Assembly (NCBI GenBank): GCA_009783295.1
Contig: WRHK01000007.1
Location: forward strand, 1-64,000
Length of the DNA: 64,000 nucleotides
Origin: Promicromonosporaceae bacterium
GTDB taxonomy: Bacteria > Actinomycetota > Actinomycetes > Actinomycetales > Cellulomonadaceae
Direction of reading: 5' to 3'
Translations under genes and position numbers: made by a program
Part shown: piece by piece, positions 36,971-45,862 of the stretch
Numbering within the stretch: the stretch's first letter is position 1
Layout of the letters: every line of letters begins with the position of its first letter
Notes under the pieces: model-generated
Seen by the model: the letters and a program-made list of their open reading frames with translations, nothing else
The model's database searches: none
Told to the model about the DNA's origin: nothing

Positions 36971-38523
36971 GCAAGCGCGCGCCAGCGGCGCCCCCGAAGA
37001 TCGCCGGGTTCGAGTACCGCGAGCTGGTCGGCTCCGGCGGGTTCAGCGACGTCTTCCTCTACGAGCAGCAGCGGCCCCGCCGCCGCGTGGCGGTCAAGGT
37101 GCTGCTCAGCGAGCGCACCGCCGGCCAGCGCGCGGCGTTCGACGCCGAGGCCGACCTCCTGGCCACCCTCTCGACGCACCCGTCGATCGTGACCATGTAC
37201 GAGGCCGGCATCGCCGCCGACGGGCGCCCCTACCTGGCCATGGAGTACTGCCCGCGCCCCAACCTGGGCGCCCGCTACCGCACCGAGCGCCTCACGGTCG
37301 CGGAGGCGCTGCGCATCTCCGTGCAGATCGCGGGCGCCGTCGAGACGGCGCACCGCGCGGGGATCCTGCACCGCGACATCAAGCCCGCCAACATCCTGGT
37401 CACGGAGTACGGCCACCCGGTGCTCACGGACTTCGGCATCTCGTCGGCGCTCGACGACGTGCGCGCCGCCGAGGGCATGTCGATCCCGTGGTCGCCGCCG
37501 GAGTCGTTCCAGGACCCGCCCGTCTCGGGCGTCGCCACGGACGTGTGGGCGCTCGCGGCCACCACGTACACGCTGCTCAGCGGCAGGTCGCCGTTCGAGG
37601 TGCCGGGCGGCGCCAACGGCAGCGCCGAGCTGGTGGCCCGGATCGAGCGCGCCCCGCTCGCCCCGACGGGCCGCGACGACGTGCCGCCCGCCCTGGAGCG
37701 CGTGCTCGCCACGGCGATGTCGAAGCGCCCCGAGTCGCGCTACCCGTCGGTGCTGGCGTTCGCGCGCGAGCTCCAGCGCGTGCAGTCCGATCTGCAGCTT
37801 GCCGTGACGCCCATCGACCTGCTCGACGAGATCGTCCGCGCCGCCCGCGACGCCGCCCCGGACGACGACGACGCCCCGGGCACGCGCCTGCGGCCGGTCG
37901 CGTCGATCGACCCGTCGGGCGGTGCCGCCACCCGCTTCGCCCCGCGCGAGCCGATGGCCACGGGCCTCGAGGCGACGGTGCACCGGGGCGCCACCCCGCT
38001 GGCGGAGCCTGCCGACGAGGGGACCATCCTCCGCTCGGGCCCGGCAACGACCCCGGCCGACGACGAGCGGGTCGAGGAGGGCACCCAGAACGCCGCCCGC
38101 ACCGGCCTCGCCGTCGTGATCGGCGTGGTCGTGCTGGCCGTGGCCGTCGTCGTCGTGTTCTGGGCGGCCCTGCGCAACGCCGACCCCGGAACGGACAATG
38201 GCCCCGGCGACACGCCGGCAGGCGCCACCACCCAGCAGCAGCCCCAGGACAACCTCGCCTCCCTGGTCCCGCCGGTGAAGGCCCTCACGGGCACGGTGAG
38301 CGGCACGAACGCCGTCTTCACCTGGCAGGCCCCCGAGGCGAAGGCCGACGGCGACCGCTACGCGTGGGCCCAGCTGACCCTCACGGGCGACCCGCGCTAC
38401 CAGGTGGTCGACGACCTCACGGTCACGGTGCCGCTCGCCTCGGACGGCCAGACGTGCGTGCAGGTCGTGGTGGTGCGCCAGGGCCGCTTCTCGGCCAGCC
38501 CGCAGCAGGCGTGCGTCCGGTGA
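36967..38523 (+). CDS. Transmembrane Ser/Thr protein kinase (PknB-like)
   Basis: The protein has 518 residues. The kinase domain (residues 12-270) shows GSGGFSDVF, VAVKVLL, ILHRDIKPANILV and LTDFGISSAL, so the catalytic Lys, Asp and DFG are intact. A single membrane helix lies near residue 380-402 (VVIGVVVLAVAVVVVFWAAL). The roughly 90-residue external part is FN3-like (VFTWQAPEAKADGDRYAW), not PASTA. It likely senses an extracellular cue and phosphorylates FHA partners or the secretion ATPase. It overlaps both neighbours by 4 bases. Confidence 0.92.
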   Translation: MSKRAPAAPPKIAGFEYRELVGSGGFSDVFLYEQQRPRRRVAVKVLLSERTAGQRAAFDAEADLLATLSTHPSIVTMYEAGIAADGRPYLAMEYCPRPNLGARYRTERLTVAEALRISVQIAGAVETAHRAGILHRDIKPANILVTEYGHPVLTDFGISSALDDVRAAEGMSIPWSPPESFQDPPVSGVATDVWALAATTYTLLSGRSPFEVPGGANGSAELVARIERAPLAPTGRDDVPPALERVLATAMSKRPESRYPSVLAFARELQRVQSDLQLAVTPIDLLDEIVRAARDAAPDDDDAPGTRLRPVASIDPSGGAATRFAPREPMATGLEATVHRGATPLAEPADEGTILRSGPATTPADDERVEEGTQNAARTGLAVVIGVVVLAVAVVVVFWAALRNADPGTDNGPGDTPAGATTQQQPQDNLASLVPPVKALTGTVSGTNAVFTWQAPEAKADGDRYAWAQLTLTGDPRYQVVDDLTVTVPLASDGQTCVQVVVVRQGRFSASPQQACVR

Positions 38524-39236
38524 CGGCCCGCCTCGCGATCGAGTTCTGCGGCGAGTGGTTCCGCCCGGACCCGGACGCCGCGCCGTTCGAGGTGGGCCGC
38601 GACGGCGACCTCGCCGTCGACGACAACCCGTACCTGCACCGCCGGTTCCTGACGTTCGCGTTCGAGTCGGGGATCTGGTGGCTGGCCAACGTGGGCACGC
38701 TGCTGTCGGCGACGGTGAGCGACGCCGCGGGCGGCGTGCAGTCGTGGGTGTCGCCGGGCAACCGCATCCCGGTGGTGTTCCCGACGACGTCGGTGGTGTT
38801 CACCGCCGGCCCGACGACGTACGAGCTCACGGTGGTGCTCGAGGGCGCCCCGTACGCGGACGTCCGCCTGCCCCCCGACGCCGTCGCCGCGGGCACGACG
38901 ACGATCGGCATGGTGCCATTCACGCTCAGCCAGCGGCAGCTCATCGTCGCCCTGGCCGAGCCGCTGCTGCGCCGCGACGGCACCAGCCTGACGCAGCTGC
39001 CGTCGTCGGCCGCCGCGGCGGAGCGGCTGGGCTGGGCGGCGACGCGGTTCAACCGCAAGCTCGACAACGTGTGCGACAAGCTCGACCGGATCGGCGTGCA
39101 GGGCCTGCGCGGCGGGCCGGGGGCGCTCGCCACGAACCGCCGGGCCCGCCTGGTCGAGTACGCGGTGGCGTCGCGCCTGGTCACGGCGGACGACCTGCCG
39201 CTGCTGGACTTGCGCGACCCGGAGGGCGGCGCATGA
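38520..39236 (+). CDS. FHA-like protein with C-terminal helix-turn-helix
   Basis: The protein has 238 residues. Residues 1-120 look like a divergent FHA beta-sandwich (FEVGRDGDLAVDDNPYLHRR, FESGIWWLANVG). Residues 135-200 (LSQRQLIVALAEPLLRRDG, ERLGWAATRFNRKLDNVC) resemble a winged helix or sigma-4-like helix-turn-helix. It could couple kinase signalling to transcription, for instance through the palindromes ahead of the cluster promoters, but that is inference. It overlaps the kinase gene by 4 bases. Confidence 0.7.
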   Translation: MTARLAIEFCGEWFRPDPDAAPFEVGRDGDLAVDDNPYLHRRFLTFAFESGIWWLANVGTLLSATVSDAAGGVQSWVSPGNRIPVVFPTTSVVFTAGPTTYELTVVLEGAPYADVRLPPDAVAAGTTTIGMVPFTLSQRQLIVALAEPLLRRDGTSLTQLPSSAAAAERLGWAATRFNRKLDNVCDKLDRIGVQGLRGGPGALATNRRARLVEYAVASRLVTADDLPLLDLRDPEGGA

Positions 39237-39478
39237 ACGTCGTCCGGGTGCTCGCCGCGTGGGTGGTGGGTCTCGCCGCGATCGCGCTCGTGGTCGTGGT
39301 GGCCGTCGGCGTGTGGCCGCACCTGGGCACGGGCCAGCTCCTGGACCCGTGGCGGGGGCTCGCGGACACGTTCGAGCAGGCGCGCACGTGGGTCGTGACG
39401 GGGGTCGCGGCCGCCGTCGGCCTCGTGGTGGGGCTGGTCCAGGTGATCGTCACCGTCCGCAGGCGCGGGCGGACGTAG
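39233..39478 (+). CDS. Small two-helix membrane protein
   Basis: The protein has 81 residues with two membrane helices (VLAAWVVGLAAIALVVVVAV and VVTGVAAAVGLVVGLVQVIV) and a basic C-terminus (VRRRGRT). It overlaps the FHA gene by 4 bases and ends 16 bases before the EssC-like ATPase. Small membrane proteins next to essC are common in type VII systems, but this one has no recognised family. Confidence 0.75.
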   Translation: MNVVRVLAAWVVGLAAIALVVVVAVGVWPHLGTGQLLDPWRGLADTFEQARTWVVTGVAAAVGLVVGLVQVIVTVRRRGRT

Positions 39479-39494
39479 GGGGAGAAGGGCACGC

Positions 39495-42400
39495 ATGCAC
39501 CTCAAGGCCACGCTGCGGCGCGCGGACGGCACCGCGGACGACGTCGTCGTCACTGCCGACGCCGGCGCGACCATCGGCGAGATCGCCCAGACGATCGCGC
39601 GCGTCGACCCGCACGGCGGGTACGGCGACCCGGCCGCGCCGCGCACGCTGGAGGCGCGGCTGCCGGGGCAGGACCGCCCCGTGCGCCTGCCCGTGGACGC
39701 GGCGCTGGGCGAGGCGTGGATCGGGTCGGGCGCCGAGTTCTCGGTGGTGGACCTGTCGCTGCCCGGGTTCGACTACGCGCGCAGCGCCGACGCGCGCGCC
39801 CTGCTGCGCGTGGTGGGCGGGGCGACGTTCCCGCTGCCCGAGGGGTCGTTCGTGGTGGGCCGGTCGCCGGAGTGCGACGTCGTGCTCGCGGACCCGCTCG
39901 TCTCGAAGCGGCACGTGCGCATCGACGTCGGCGACACGGTCGACGTGGTGGACCTCGGGTCGGCGAACGGCACCCTGGTCGACGGCGTGCCGCTGCCGCG
40001 CGTGCGGGTGGACACGGCGGCGCGCGTCGTCGTCGGCGACACCACGCTGGTGGTGGAGCGGCGCACGGACACGACCCGCATCAGCGGCGTGGCGCCCAAG
40101 GCGGGGCCGGTCGCGTTCACCCGCTCCCCGCGCGTCGAGGAGCGGTACGCGGGCCAGGAGCTCCAGGCACCCGACGCCCCGCAGGAGCCGGAGCCCCGCG
40201 ACTTCCCGGTCCTGGCGCTGGTCGCACCGGTGCTGCTGGGCCTGGCGATGTACCTGGTCACGCGCCGCCCGACGTCGCTGCTCATGTGCGCGATGTCGCC
40301 GCTGATGCTGGGCACCAACTTCCTGACGCAAGGGCGCCAGGCCCGCCAGCGCCTCAAGACGCAGGTGCAGCGCTTCGACGAGCGCCTGCGCTCGCTGCGC
40401 GCCGTGCTGACGCAGGAGCGGGAGGTGGAGCGCGCCGTCCGCCTGCGCGAGGCCCCCGCCACCCAGCACGTGTTCGTCGAGGCGATGCGCCACGGCCCGC
40501 TGCTGTGGACGCGCCGCCCGGAGCACTGGGGCTTCCTCAACGTGAGGTTCGGCCTGGGCACCATGCCCACGCGCAACGTCATCAAGACGAGCGACAAGGG
40601 CTCGCTGCTCAAGGAGCACCAGGACCAGCTCGACGCGATCACCGGCACGTTCGGCACGGTCGACGGCGTGCCGGTGGTCGAGAACCTGTACGACGCCGGC
40701 GCGCTCGGCTTCGCGGGGCCGCCCGCGTCGGTGGCGGGGTCGCTCAACGCGGTGCTGGTGCAGCTCACGGGCCTGCACGCGCCGTCGGAGCTGGTGGTCA
40801 CCGCGATCGTCAGCCCCGTGTGGACGCGCCCGCTGCAGTGGCTCACGTGGGTGCCGCACACGTCGTCCCCGCAGAGCCCCGTCGACGGCCTGCACCTGGC
40901 CGACTCCGCCGGCGGCGCCTCGCGGCTGCTCGCCCAGCTCGAGGAGCTCGTGGCCCAGCGCCTCAAGTCCGCCGGGGTGCAGCGCCGCGGCGCCGTCGAC
41001 GACGAGTCCGCCGCCATCGAGCGGGGCGCCGACGTGACCGGCACCGCCGGCTCCCCGTCGCCCATCCCCGCCGTCGTGGTGGTGGTCAGCGACGACATCG
41101 ACGTCGACCGCGCCCGCCTGATCCAGCTCGCCGAGGCCGGCCCCGACGCCGGCGTCTACCTGCTGTGGGTGGCCGCCGGCCCGGCCCGCCTGCCCGCCGC
41201 GTGCCGCAGCTTCGTGGACGTCAGCGGCCCCACGCCGCGCGTGGGCCTGGTCCGCCTGGGCCGCTGGGTCGACGACGTCGTGCTCGAGCAGCTCGACGTC
41301 GCCGCCGCCGTCGACTTCGGGCGGCGCCTCGCGCCCGTCTACGACGCCGGGGCCCTCGTGGCCGACGCCACCGACCTGCCCCGCTCGGTGTCCCTGCCCG
41401 CCCTGGTGGGCCACGACCTGTTCGAGCAGGCCGACGCCGTGCTCGACCGCTGGCGGCAGAACCAGTCCGTGTACGACCGGTCCGGAGCCGCCCCCGCCGG
41501 AGGCCGCCGCCGGGCAGGGTCGCTGCGCGCCGTCGTCGGGTCTGCGGGCGTGGACCCCCAGCACCTGGACCTGCGCTCGCAGGGCCCCCACGCCCTCGTG
41601 GGCGGCACGACCGGCGCCGGCAAGTCCGAGTTCCTCCAGGCGTGGGTGCTCGGCATGGCCGCCGAGTACAGCCCCGACCGGGTCACGTTCCTGTTCGTCG
41701 ACTACAAGGGCGGCTCCGCGTTCGCCGACTGCATCGCCCTGCCGCACTGCGTCGGCCTGGTCACCGACCTGTCCCCGCACCTGGTGCTGCGAGCCCTGAC
41801 CAGCCTGCGCGCCGAGCTGCACCACCGCGAGCGCCTGTTCAACCGCAAGAAGGTCAAGGACCTGCTCGAGCTGGAGAAGCGCGGCGACCCCGAGACCCCG
41901 CCCGCGCTGGTGATCGTGATCGACGAGTTCGCGGCGCTCGCGGGCGACGTGCCGGAGTTCGTGGACGGCGTCGTCGACGTGGCGCAGCGCGGCCGCTCGC
42001 TGGGCATCCACCTGATCATGGCCACGCAGCGCCCGGCGGGCGTCATCAAGGACAACCTGCGGGCCAACACGAACCTGCGGGTGGCGCTGCGCATGGCGGA
42101 CGCGTCGGACTCGTCCGACGTGGTCGAGGTGCCCGACGCGGCCTTCGTGGACCCGGGCACGCCGGGCCGCGGCCTGGTGAAGACGGGCCCGGGCCGCGTG
42201 CAGGCGTTTCAGTCGGCGTACGCGGGCGGCTGGTCCACGCGGGCCCCGGAGAAGGCGAAGGTGCTGGTCAGCGACCTGGACTTCGGTCGCGAGACGCGCT
42301 GGGAGGAGCCGGACGACCGCGCACCCGCCCCGGCGGACGACCTGGGCCCCAACGACCAGCAGCGTCTGGTGGCGCGCGTCCAGGAGGCGTTCGTACGCGG

Positions 42401-43955
42401 CGGCCTGCCGCAGCCCCGCCGCCCGTGGCTGGACTCGCTGGCCGACGTGTACGACCTCACCCTGCTGCGCCAGCGCACGGACGCCGAGCTGCTGATCGGC
42501 GTCGCCGACCTGCCCGAGCAGCAGGCCCAGCAGCCGGTGTACTTCCAGCCCGACCAGGACGGCCACCTGGGGATCTACGGCACGGGCGGTGCGGGCAAGT
42601 CGACGGCCCTGCGCACGCTCGGCACGGCGGCCGGCATCACGCCGCGCGGCGGCCCGGTGCACGTGTACGGCCTGGACTTCGCCAGCGGCGCCCTGCGCAT
42701 GCTGGAGGCGCTGCCGCACATGGGCGGCGTCGTCAAGGGCGAGGACACGGAGCGCGTGGTCAGCCTGCTGCGCATGCTGGGCCAGGAGCTCGAGCTGCGC
42801 GGCGAGGCGTTCGCGGCCGTCTCGGCGGCGAGCATCACCGAGTACCGCTCGATCACCGGCCGGGCGGACCTGCCGCGGGTGCTGCTGCTGATCGACGGCT
42901 TCCCGGCGTTCCGCGACGACTGGGAGGTGGGCGCCGGCCGCGCCGAGTGGTTCGACGTGGTGCGCAACGTGATGACCGACGGCCGCGCCCTGGGCCTGCA
43001 CGTCGTGTTCACGGCCGACCGTTCGGGCGCCGTCCCGACGTCGGTGCGCTCGCTGGTGCAGCGCAACGTGCTGCTGCGCCTCACCGACGACGGGTACCTC
43101 GCGTTCAACGCGCCGCGCGACGTCGTGACGCCGACGTCGCCCGCGGGCCGCGCGGTGGTCGACGGGCTCGAGGTGCAGGTGGCCGTGGTGGGCGGCGCGA
43201 CGACGGTGGCCGACCAGGCCGCCGCGACCGAGCGGCTGGCTGCGTCCATGCGGCGGGCGGGCGTCGTGCCGGCGCCGCCGGTGCGGGTGCTGCCGCAGTC
43301 GTACGCGGCGGCCGAGCTGCCCGCGACGGTGGACGGCCGGCCGGTGCTGGGCCTCGACAACCTCACGCTCGCGCCGTACGGGTTCGACCCGCGGGGCGTG
43401 GCCGTCGTCGCGGGCCCGCCCGGGTCCGGGCGCAGCAACGCCCTGGCCGCGATGGCGGGCGCCGTGCTGCGCGCCAACCCGGAGGCGCGCTGCTACCTGC
43501 TCGCGCAGTCGCGCTCCCCGCTGGTGGGCGCGCTGCCGTGGGCAGGCGTGGCCGAGGGCGTCGAGAAGGTCGTCGAGCTCGCCAAGGACCTGCTCGCCGC
43601 CGTCACCGACGAGGACACCGCACCCGGCATCGTCGTCGTGATCGAGGGGATCAACGAGTACCTCCAGTCGCCGGCCGACAAGCCGATCCAGGAGCTCACC
43701 AAGGCCGTCCGCAAGAGCGACCACCTGCTGCTCGCCGAGGGCGAGTCCGCCGCCTGGGGGTCCACGTGGCCGCTGCTCGCCGAGGTCAAGAACGCCCGCC
43801 GCGGCCTGCTGCTCCAACCGGAGGGCATGGACGGCGACAGCATCCTGCGCACCACCCTGCCGCGTGCCGCCAAGGGCGAGTTCCCGGTGGGACGCGGGGC
43901 GTGGGTGGAGCGCGGACGGCACGTGCGGGTGCAGGTGCCGCTGGTGCTGGGGTGA
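39495..43955 (+). CDS. essC: EssC-like type VII secretion ATPase (FHA, membrane, three FtsK/SpoIIIE domains)
   Basis: The protein has 1,486 residues. Residues 1-90 are a beta-rich, possibly ubiquitin- or FHA-like domain. Residues 105-185 are an FHA domain (SFVVGRSPECDVVLADPLVS, SKRHVRIDVG, GSANGTLVDG). A membrane pair lies at 235-280. Three ATPase domains follow: Walker A GGTTGAGKSEFLQAW (about 702) with VIVIDEFAAL (about 805); YGTGGAGKSTALRTLG (about 1,030); and a degenerate VAGPPGSGRSNALAAM (about 1,305), where Lys is replaced by Arg. The FHA-membrane-triple-ATPase layout is that of Firmicutes EssC, not mycobacterial EccC. A strong GGGGAGAAGGG precedes the ATG. It is the motor of the system. 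Confidence 0.88.
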   Translation: MHLKATLRRADGTADDVVVTADAGATIGEIAQTIARVDPHGGYGDPAAPRTLEARLPGQDRPVRLPVDAALGEAWIGSGAEFSVVDLSLPGFDYARSADARALLRVVGGATFPLPEGSFVVGRSPECDVVLADPLVSKRHVRIDVGDTVDVVDLGSANGTLVDGVPLPRVRVDTAARVVVGDTTLVVERRTDTTRISGVAPKAGPVAFTRSPRVEERYAGQELQAPDAPQEPEPRDFPVLALVAPVLLGLAMYLVTRRPTSLLMCAMSPLMLGTNFLTQGRQARQRLKTQVQRFDERLRSLRAVLTQEREVERAVRLREAPATQHVFVEAMRHGPLLWTRRPEHWGFLNVRFGLGTMPTRNVIKTSDKGSLLKEHQDQLDAITGTFGTVDGVPVVENLYDAGALGFAGPPASVAGSLNAVLVQLTGLHAPSELVVTAIVSPVWTRPLQWLTWVPHTSSPQSPVDGLHLADSAGGASRLLAQLEELVAQRLKSAGVQRRGAVDDESAAIERGADVTGTAGSPSPIPAVVVVVSDDIDVDRARLIQLAEAGPDAGVYLLWVAAGPARLPAACRSFVDVSGPTPRVGLVRLGRWVDDVVLEQLDVAAAVDFGRRLAPVYDAGALVADATDLPRSVSLPALVGHDLFEQADAVLDRWRQNQSVYDRSGAAPAGGRRRAGSLRAVVGSAGVDPQHLDLRSQGPHALVGGTTGAGKSEFLQAWVLGMAAEYSPDRVTFLFVDYKGGSAFADCIALPHCVGLVTDLSPHLVLRALTSLRAELHHRERLFNRKKVKDLLELEKRGDPETPPALVIVIDEFAALAGDVPEFVDGVVDVAQRGRSLGIHLIMATQRPAGVIKDNLRANTNLRVALRMADASDSSDVVEVPDAAFVDPGTPGRGLVKTGPGRVQAFQSAYAGGWSTRAPEKAKVLVSDLDFGRETRWEEPDDRAPAPADDLGPNDQQRLVARVQEAFVRGGLPQPRRPWLDSLADVYDLTLLRQRTDAELLIGVADLPEQQAQQPVYFQPDQDGHLGIYGTGGAGKSTALRTLGTAAGITPRGGPVHVYGLDFASGALRMLEALPHMGGVVKGEDTERVVSLLRMLGQELELRGEAFAAVSAASITEYRSITGRADLPRVLLLIDGFPAFRDDWEVGAGRAEWFDVVRNVMTDGRALGLHVVFTADRSGAVPTSVRSLVQRNVLLRLTDDGYLAFNAPRDVVTPTSPAGRAVVDGLEVQVAVVGGATTVADQAAATERLAASMRRAGVVPAPPVRVLPQSYAAAELPATVDGRPVLGLDNLTLAPYGFDPRGVAVVAGPPGSGRSNALAAMAGAVLRANPEARCYLLAQSRSPLVGALPWAGVAEGVEKVVELAKDLLAAVTDEDTAPGIVVVIEGINEYLQSPADKPIQELTKAVRKSDHLLLAEGESAAWGSTWPLLAEVKNARRGLLLQPEGMDGDSILRTTLPRAAKGEFPVGRGAWVERGRHVRVQVPLVLG

Positions 43956-44114
43956 GCGTCACCGGGATGTCCACTACTGGACAGGCGGTTGCTCTTTCGC
44001 CGGAGTCGCAGCAGGCATACTCTCGCGCACGCCGCCGGACGGCCGAGTGAGACGGTCGAGCATAGGTTCGACCGGCTCCGACCAGCCACATCGCACAGCG
44101 TTGCTGAGGACTTG

Positions 44115-44590
44115 ATGCCCCACGAGCTCCTGACTCTCGTAGCCCTTGCTCCTGGCACTAGCCGGAGTCTCCCCTCGTGGTTCGGCTGGGCCCTGGTGAC
44201 CGTGTTCGTCCTGGTCGCGGTGCTGATGGCCGCGAGCGCGGTTCGCAAGTGGCGCGACCCGGACTATCTCGAGAGGGTCGCGCAATACTCGGCGTCGATC
44301 GATCCTGAGAGGGGTCGGGCGCGCGCCCGGGCTGCCGTGCCAGCGACCTTGCTGCCCCTGGCCATCGCACTGTTGGGCTCGTCATTTCTTCCCGCAAGAT
44401 GGCCAGCCGGATCGAGAGGTCCGACCGCTCTTCGGGTCGCGGGCGTCGTCCTTGCCGTGCTCTGGGGGCCCTCACCGTTTCGATCATGTACTACAACCGC
44501 CCGCGCTTCCTCGTCCCGCGGGGCATGCGAGCTGACCAAGGCATCGACGAACTTCGGAAGAGTCCGCGTAAACCCGAGCAGTCGAAGTAG
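44115..44590 (+). pseudogene. Two-helix membrane protein gene with a frameshift at about 44,465
   Basis: The first frame starts MPHELLTLVALAPGTSRS and includes helices WFGWALVTVFVLVAVLMAA and LLPLAIALLGSSF plus VAGVVLAVLWG. At a run of five G (44,464-44,468) the sense continues in another frame as ALTVSIMYYNRPRFLVPRGM to SPRKPEQSK and a stop. The second part reads as a natural C-terminus (YYNRPRFLVP follows a helix). One missing G explains the shift. It may be a sequencing error, a real null allele, or slippage. The function is unknown. GAGG precedes the ATG. Confidence 0.55.
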
Positions 44591-44596
44591 ACGACC

Positions 44597-44815
44597 TTGC
44601 GCTGGGTACTGATTCTGCTAGGTGCGGTCATCTGTTCGGGTGCCCTGCTCCTCGCCGCATTTCGGCGCGATGCTCGAGATGCCTATCTGAGAAGGCTTCG
44701 AATGTTGAGGTTGCAGCCAGCCCCGTTCTTGCCACCCATGGTGGTGGTCTGGGCGCAGGTTGTCTGCTTCATGATGATCGGGCTCGCAGGCGTGGCACTG
44801 GGCGTTCTGGGTTAG
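44597..44815 (+). CDS. Small membrane protein
   Basis: The protein has 72 residues with two helices (WVLILLGAVICSGALLLAA and WAQVVCFMMIGLAGVALGV) separated by a basic loop (RDARDAYLRRLRMLRLQ). It starts at TTG only 6 bases after the previous stop and lacks a clear ribosome site, so coupling with the preceding gene is likely. Its base composition is less GC-rich than the essC operon. No family was recognised. Confidence 0.45.
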   Translation: MRWVLILLGAVICSGALLLAAFRRDARDAYLRRLRMLRLQPAPFLPPMVVVWAQVVCFMMIGLAGVALGVLG

Positions 44816-44830
44816 CGAACGGACGAGCCC

Positions 44831-45269
44831 GTGGAGTACGTCAGCGGACGACGCAGAGAATGGGGCCTTCAGTGGGCATGATGATCGCAGCGCTGAGGTC
44901 GGGCTTCAGAACGGCGCAATCGTCATCCGCGACTCGGAGTCTGACGGCGACATCTCGGAGTGGGATCCCGCGAGTGCGCGATGGCATTTCGACAGGAACT
45001 CCGCCATCCTCGCTGCGCGTCCCGCCGTGGACGGCCGGGTGCGCTGCGAGATCTGGCGGGGGTCGCCGACCCTCTTCCATCAGGCGCTGATTCTCAGTCA
45101 GATCTTCAACGTGAGTGGGGTTCTGCAGATCGAAGACGCTTCGGGTCTCGTGTGTGTCTCGCTCCACGCCGTCCGCGGCGTGCACCCGATCGATGTCTAT
45201 GCCGACGACCCGGAGTGGCCCGAGACGATCCAGATCGTGATCGATCCCGAGCAGCGACCGCGTGGCTAG
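44831..45269 (+). pseudogene. Unknown protein gene, start unclear or frameshifted at about 44,876
   Basis: The main frame reads DDRSAEVGLQNGAIVIRDSE, then ARWHFDRNSAILAARP, GRVRCEIWRGSPTLFHQALI and a C-terminal YADDPEWPETIQIVIDPEQ. It has no start codon upstream in frame before the preceding gene. The GTG at 44,831 opens another frame (VEYVSGRRREWGLQWA) that stops at 44,879, and the two join naturally if one base of the GGG at 44,874-44,876 is removed. An internal ATG-equivalent start (about 45,027) would give only 80 residues. Location between essC and T7SS substrates would suit an immunity-type gene, but nothing proves it. Confidence 0.45.
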
Positions 45270-45661
45270 GGCGCCACGTGTTGTGACGCGGGACCCCGTC
45301 CGACCCAGATTGACCGGTACCAGACAAAGTTCGAGGCGCCGAGCACGACCGCCATGACGACGGGCATGGCGATCGGCCACGGATGCACCAACGAGATCGG
45401 CTGAACTGCCAGCGCGCACGACCCGCAGGCGCCGATCGCCGCTCCCGCAGACGTGAGCACACGACGCCCGCCGTGGCTGGTCTCGAGGAGCCGGACGGCG
45501 GACCCGATGAGCAGCGCGCCAATCCCGGAGGCGGCACCGAAGAACACCCAGAGGAAGAGACCCAAGCCGAACGAGTCCCAGTCCGTGACGACCCCGCCGA
45601 CCACGGCACCCACGACCCCCACGGCAAAGCCGAGTCCGACCACTCGCACAGACCGCTTCAC
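45266..45661 (-). CDS. Four-helix membrane protein of unknown function
   Basis: The protein has 131 residues. Hydrophobic stretches VVGLGFAVGVVGAVVGGVV, LFLWVFFGAASGIGALLIG, VLTSAGAAIGACGSCALAV and AMPVVMAVVLGASNFVWY make four helices. The GTG start has GAAGGG ahead of it on the minus strand. The gene converges on the preceding one: both stop codons are read from the same palindromic CTAG. It is divergent from the WXG100-like gene. Confidence 0.65.
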   Translation of the reverse strand: MKRSVRVVGLGFAVGVVGAVVGGVVTDWDSFGLGLFLWVFFGAASGIGALLIGSAVRLLETSHGGRRVLTSAGAAIGACGSCALAVQPISLVHPWPIAMPVVMAVVLGASNFVWYRSIWVGRGPASQHVAP

Positions 45662-45776
45662 CTGGCAGTTCCCTTCTGTCGGTGCGGGCTTGCTGTCAGG
45701 AGTGTGGCGCAAAGCTGCGTGCGAGCAACCCCCCCGCGGCCCCTGAACTGACCAGAAGCCGAACAGATCGACTGAG

Positions 45777-45794
45777 ATGGGTACCCCTCCCCAT
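45777..45794. promoter_or_regulatory. Palindromic operator, copy 2 (ahead of the WXG100-like operon)
   Basis: ATGGGTACCCCTCCCCAT differs from the perfect palindrome of copy 3 in its centre but keeps both outer arms. The bases after it (CGACGC) are also shared with copy 3. A -10-like TAGGTT lies 23 bases further on (45,818-45,823), the same spacing as in copy 3. It sits between divergent genes, which argues against a terminator. Confidence 0.6.
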
Positions 45795-45862
45795 CGACGC
45801 TGCCCGACCGCCTCCCGTAGGTTGCAGCCCGTGGCATCGGGGGAGCGACGAGGGGAGACGCT

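Noticed and set aside
39450..43922. A 1,490-codon open frame antisense to the EssC-like ATPase
   Set aside because: The translation is His/Arg/Gly-rich with no motifs, while the plus strand carries Walker and FHA motifs.
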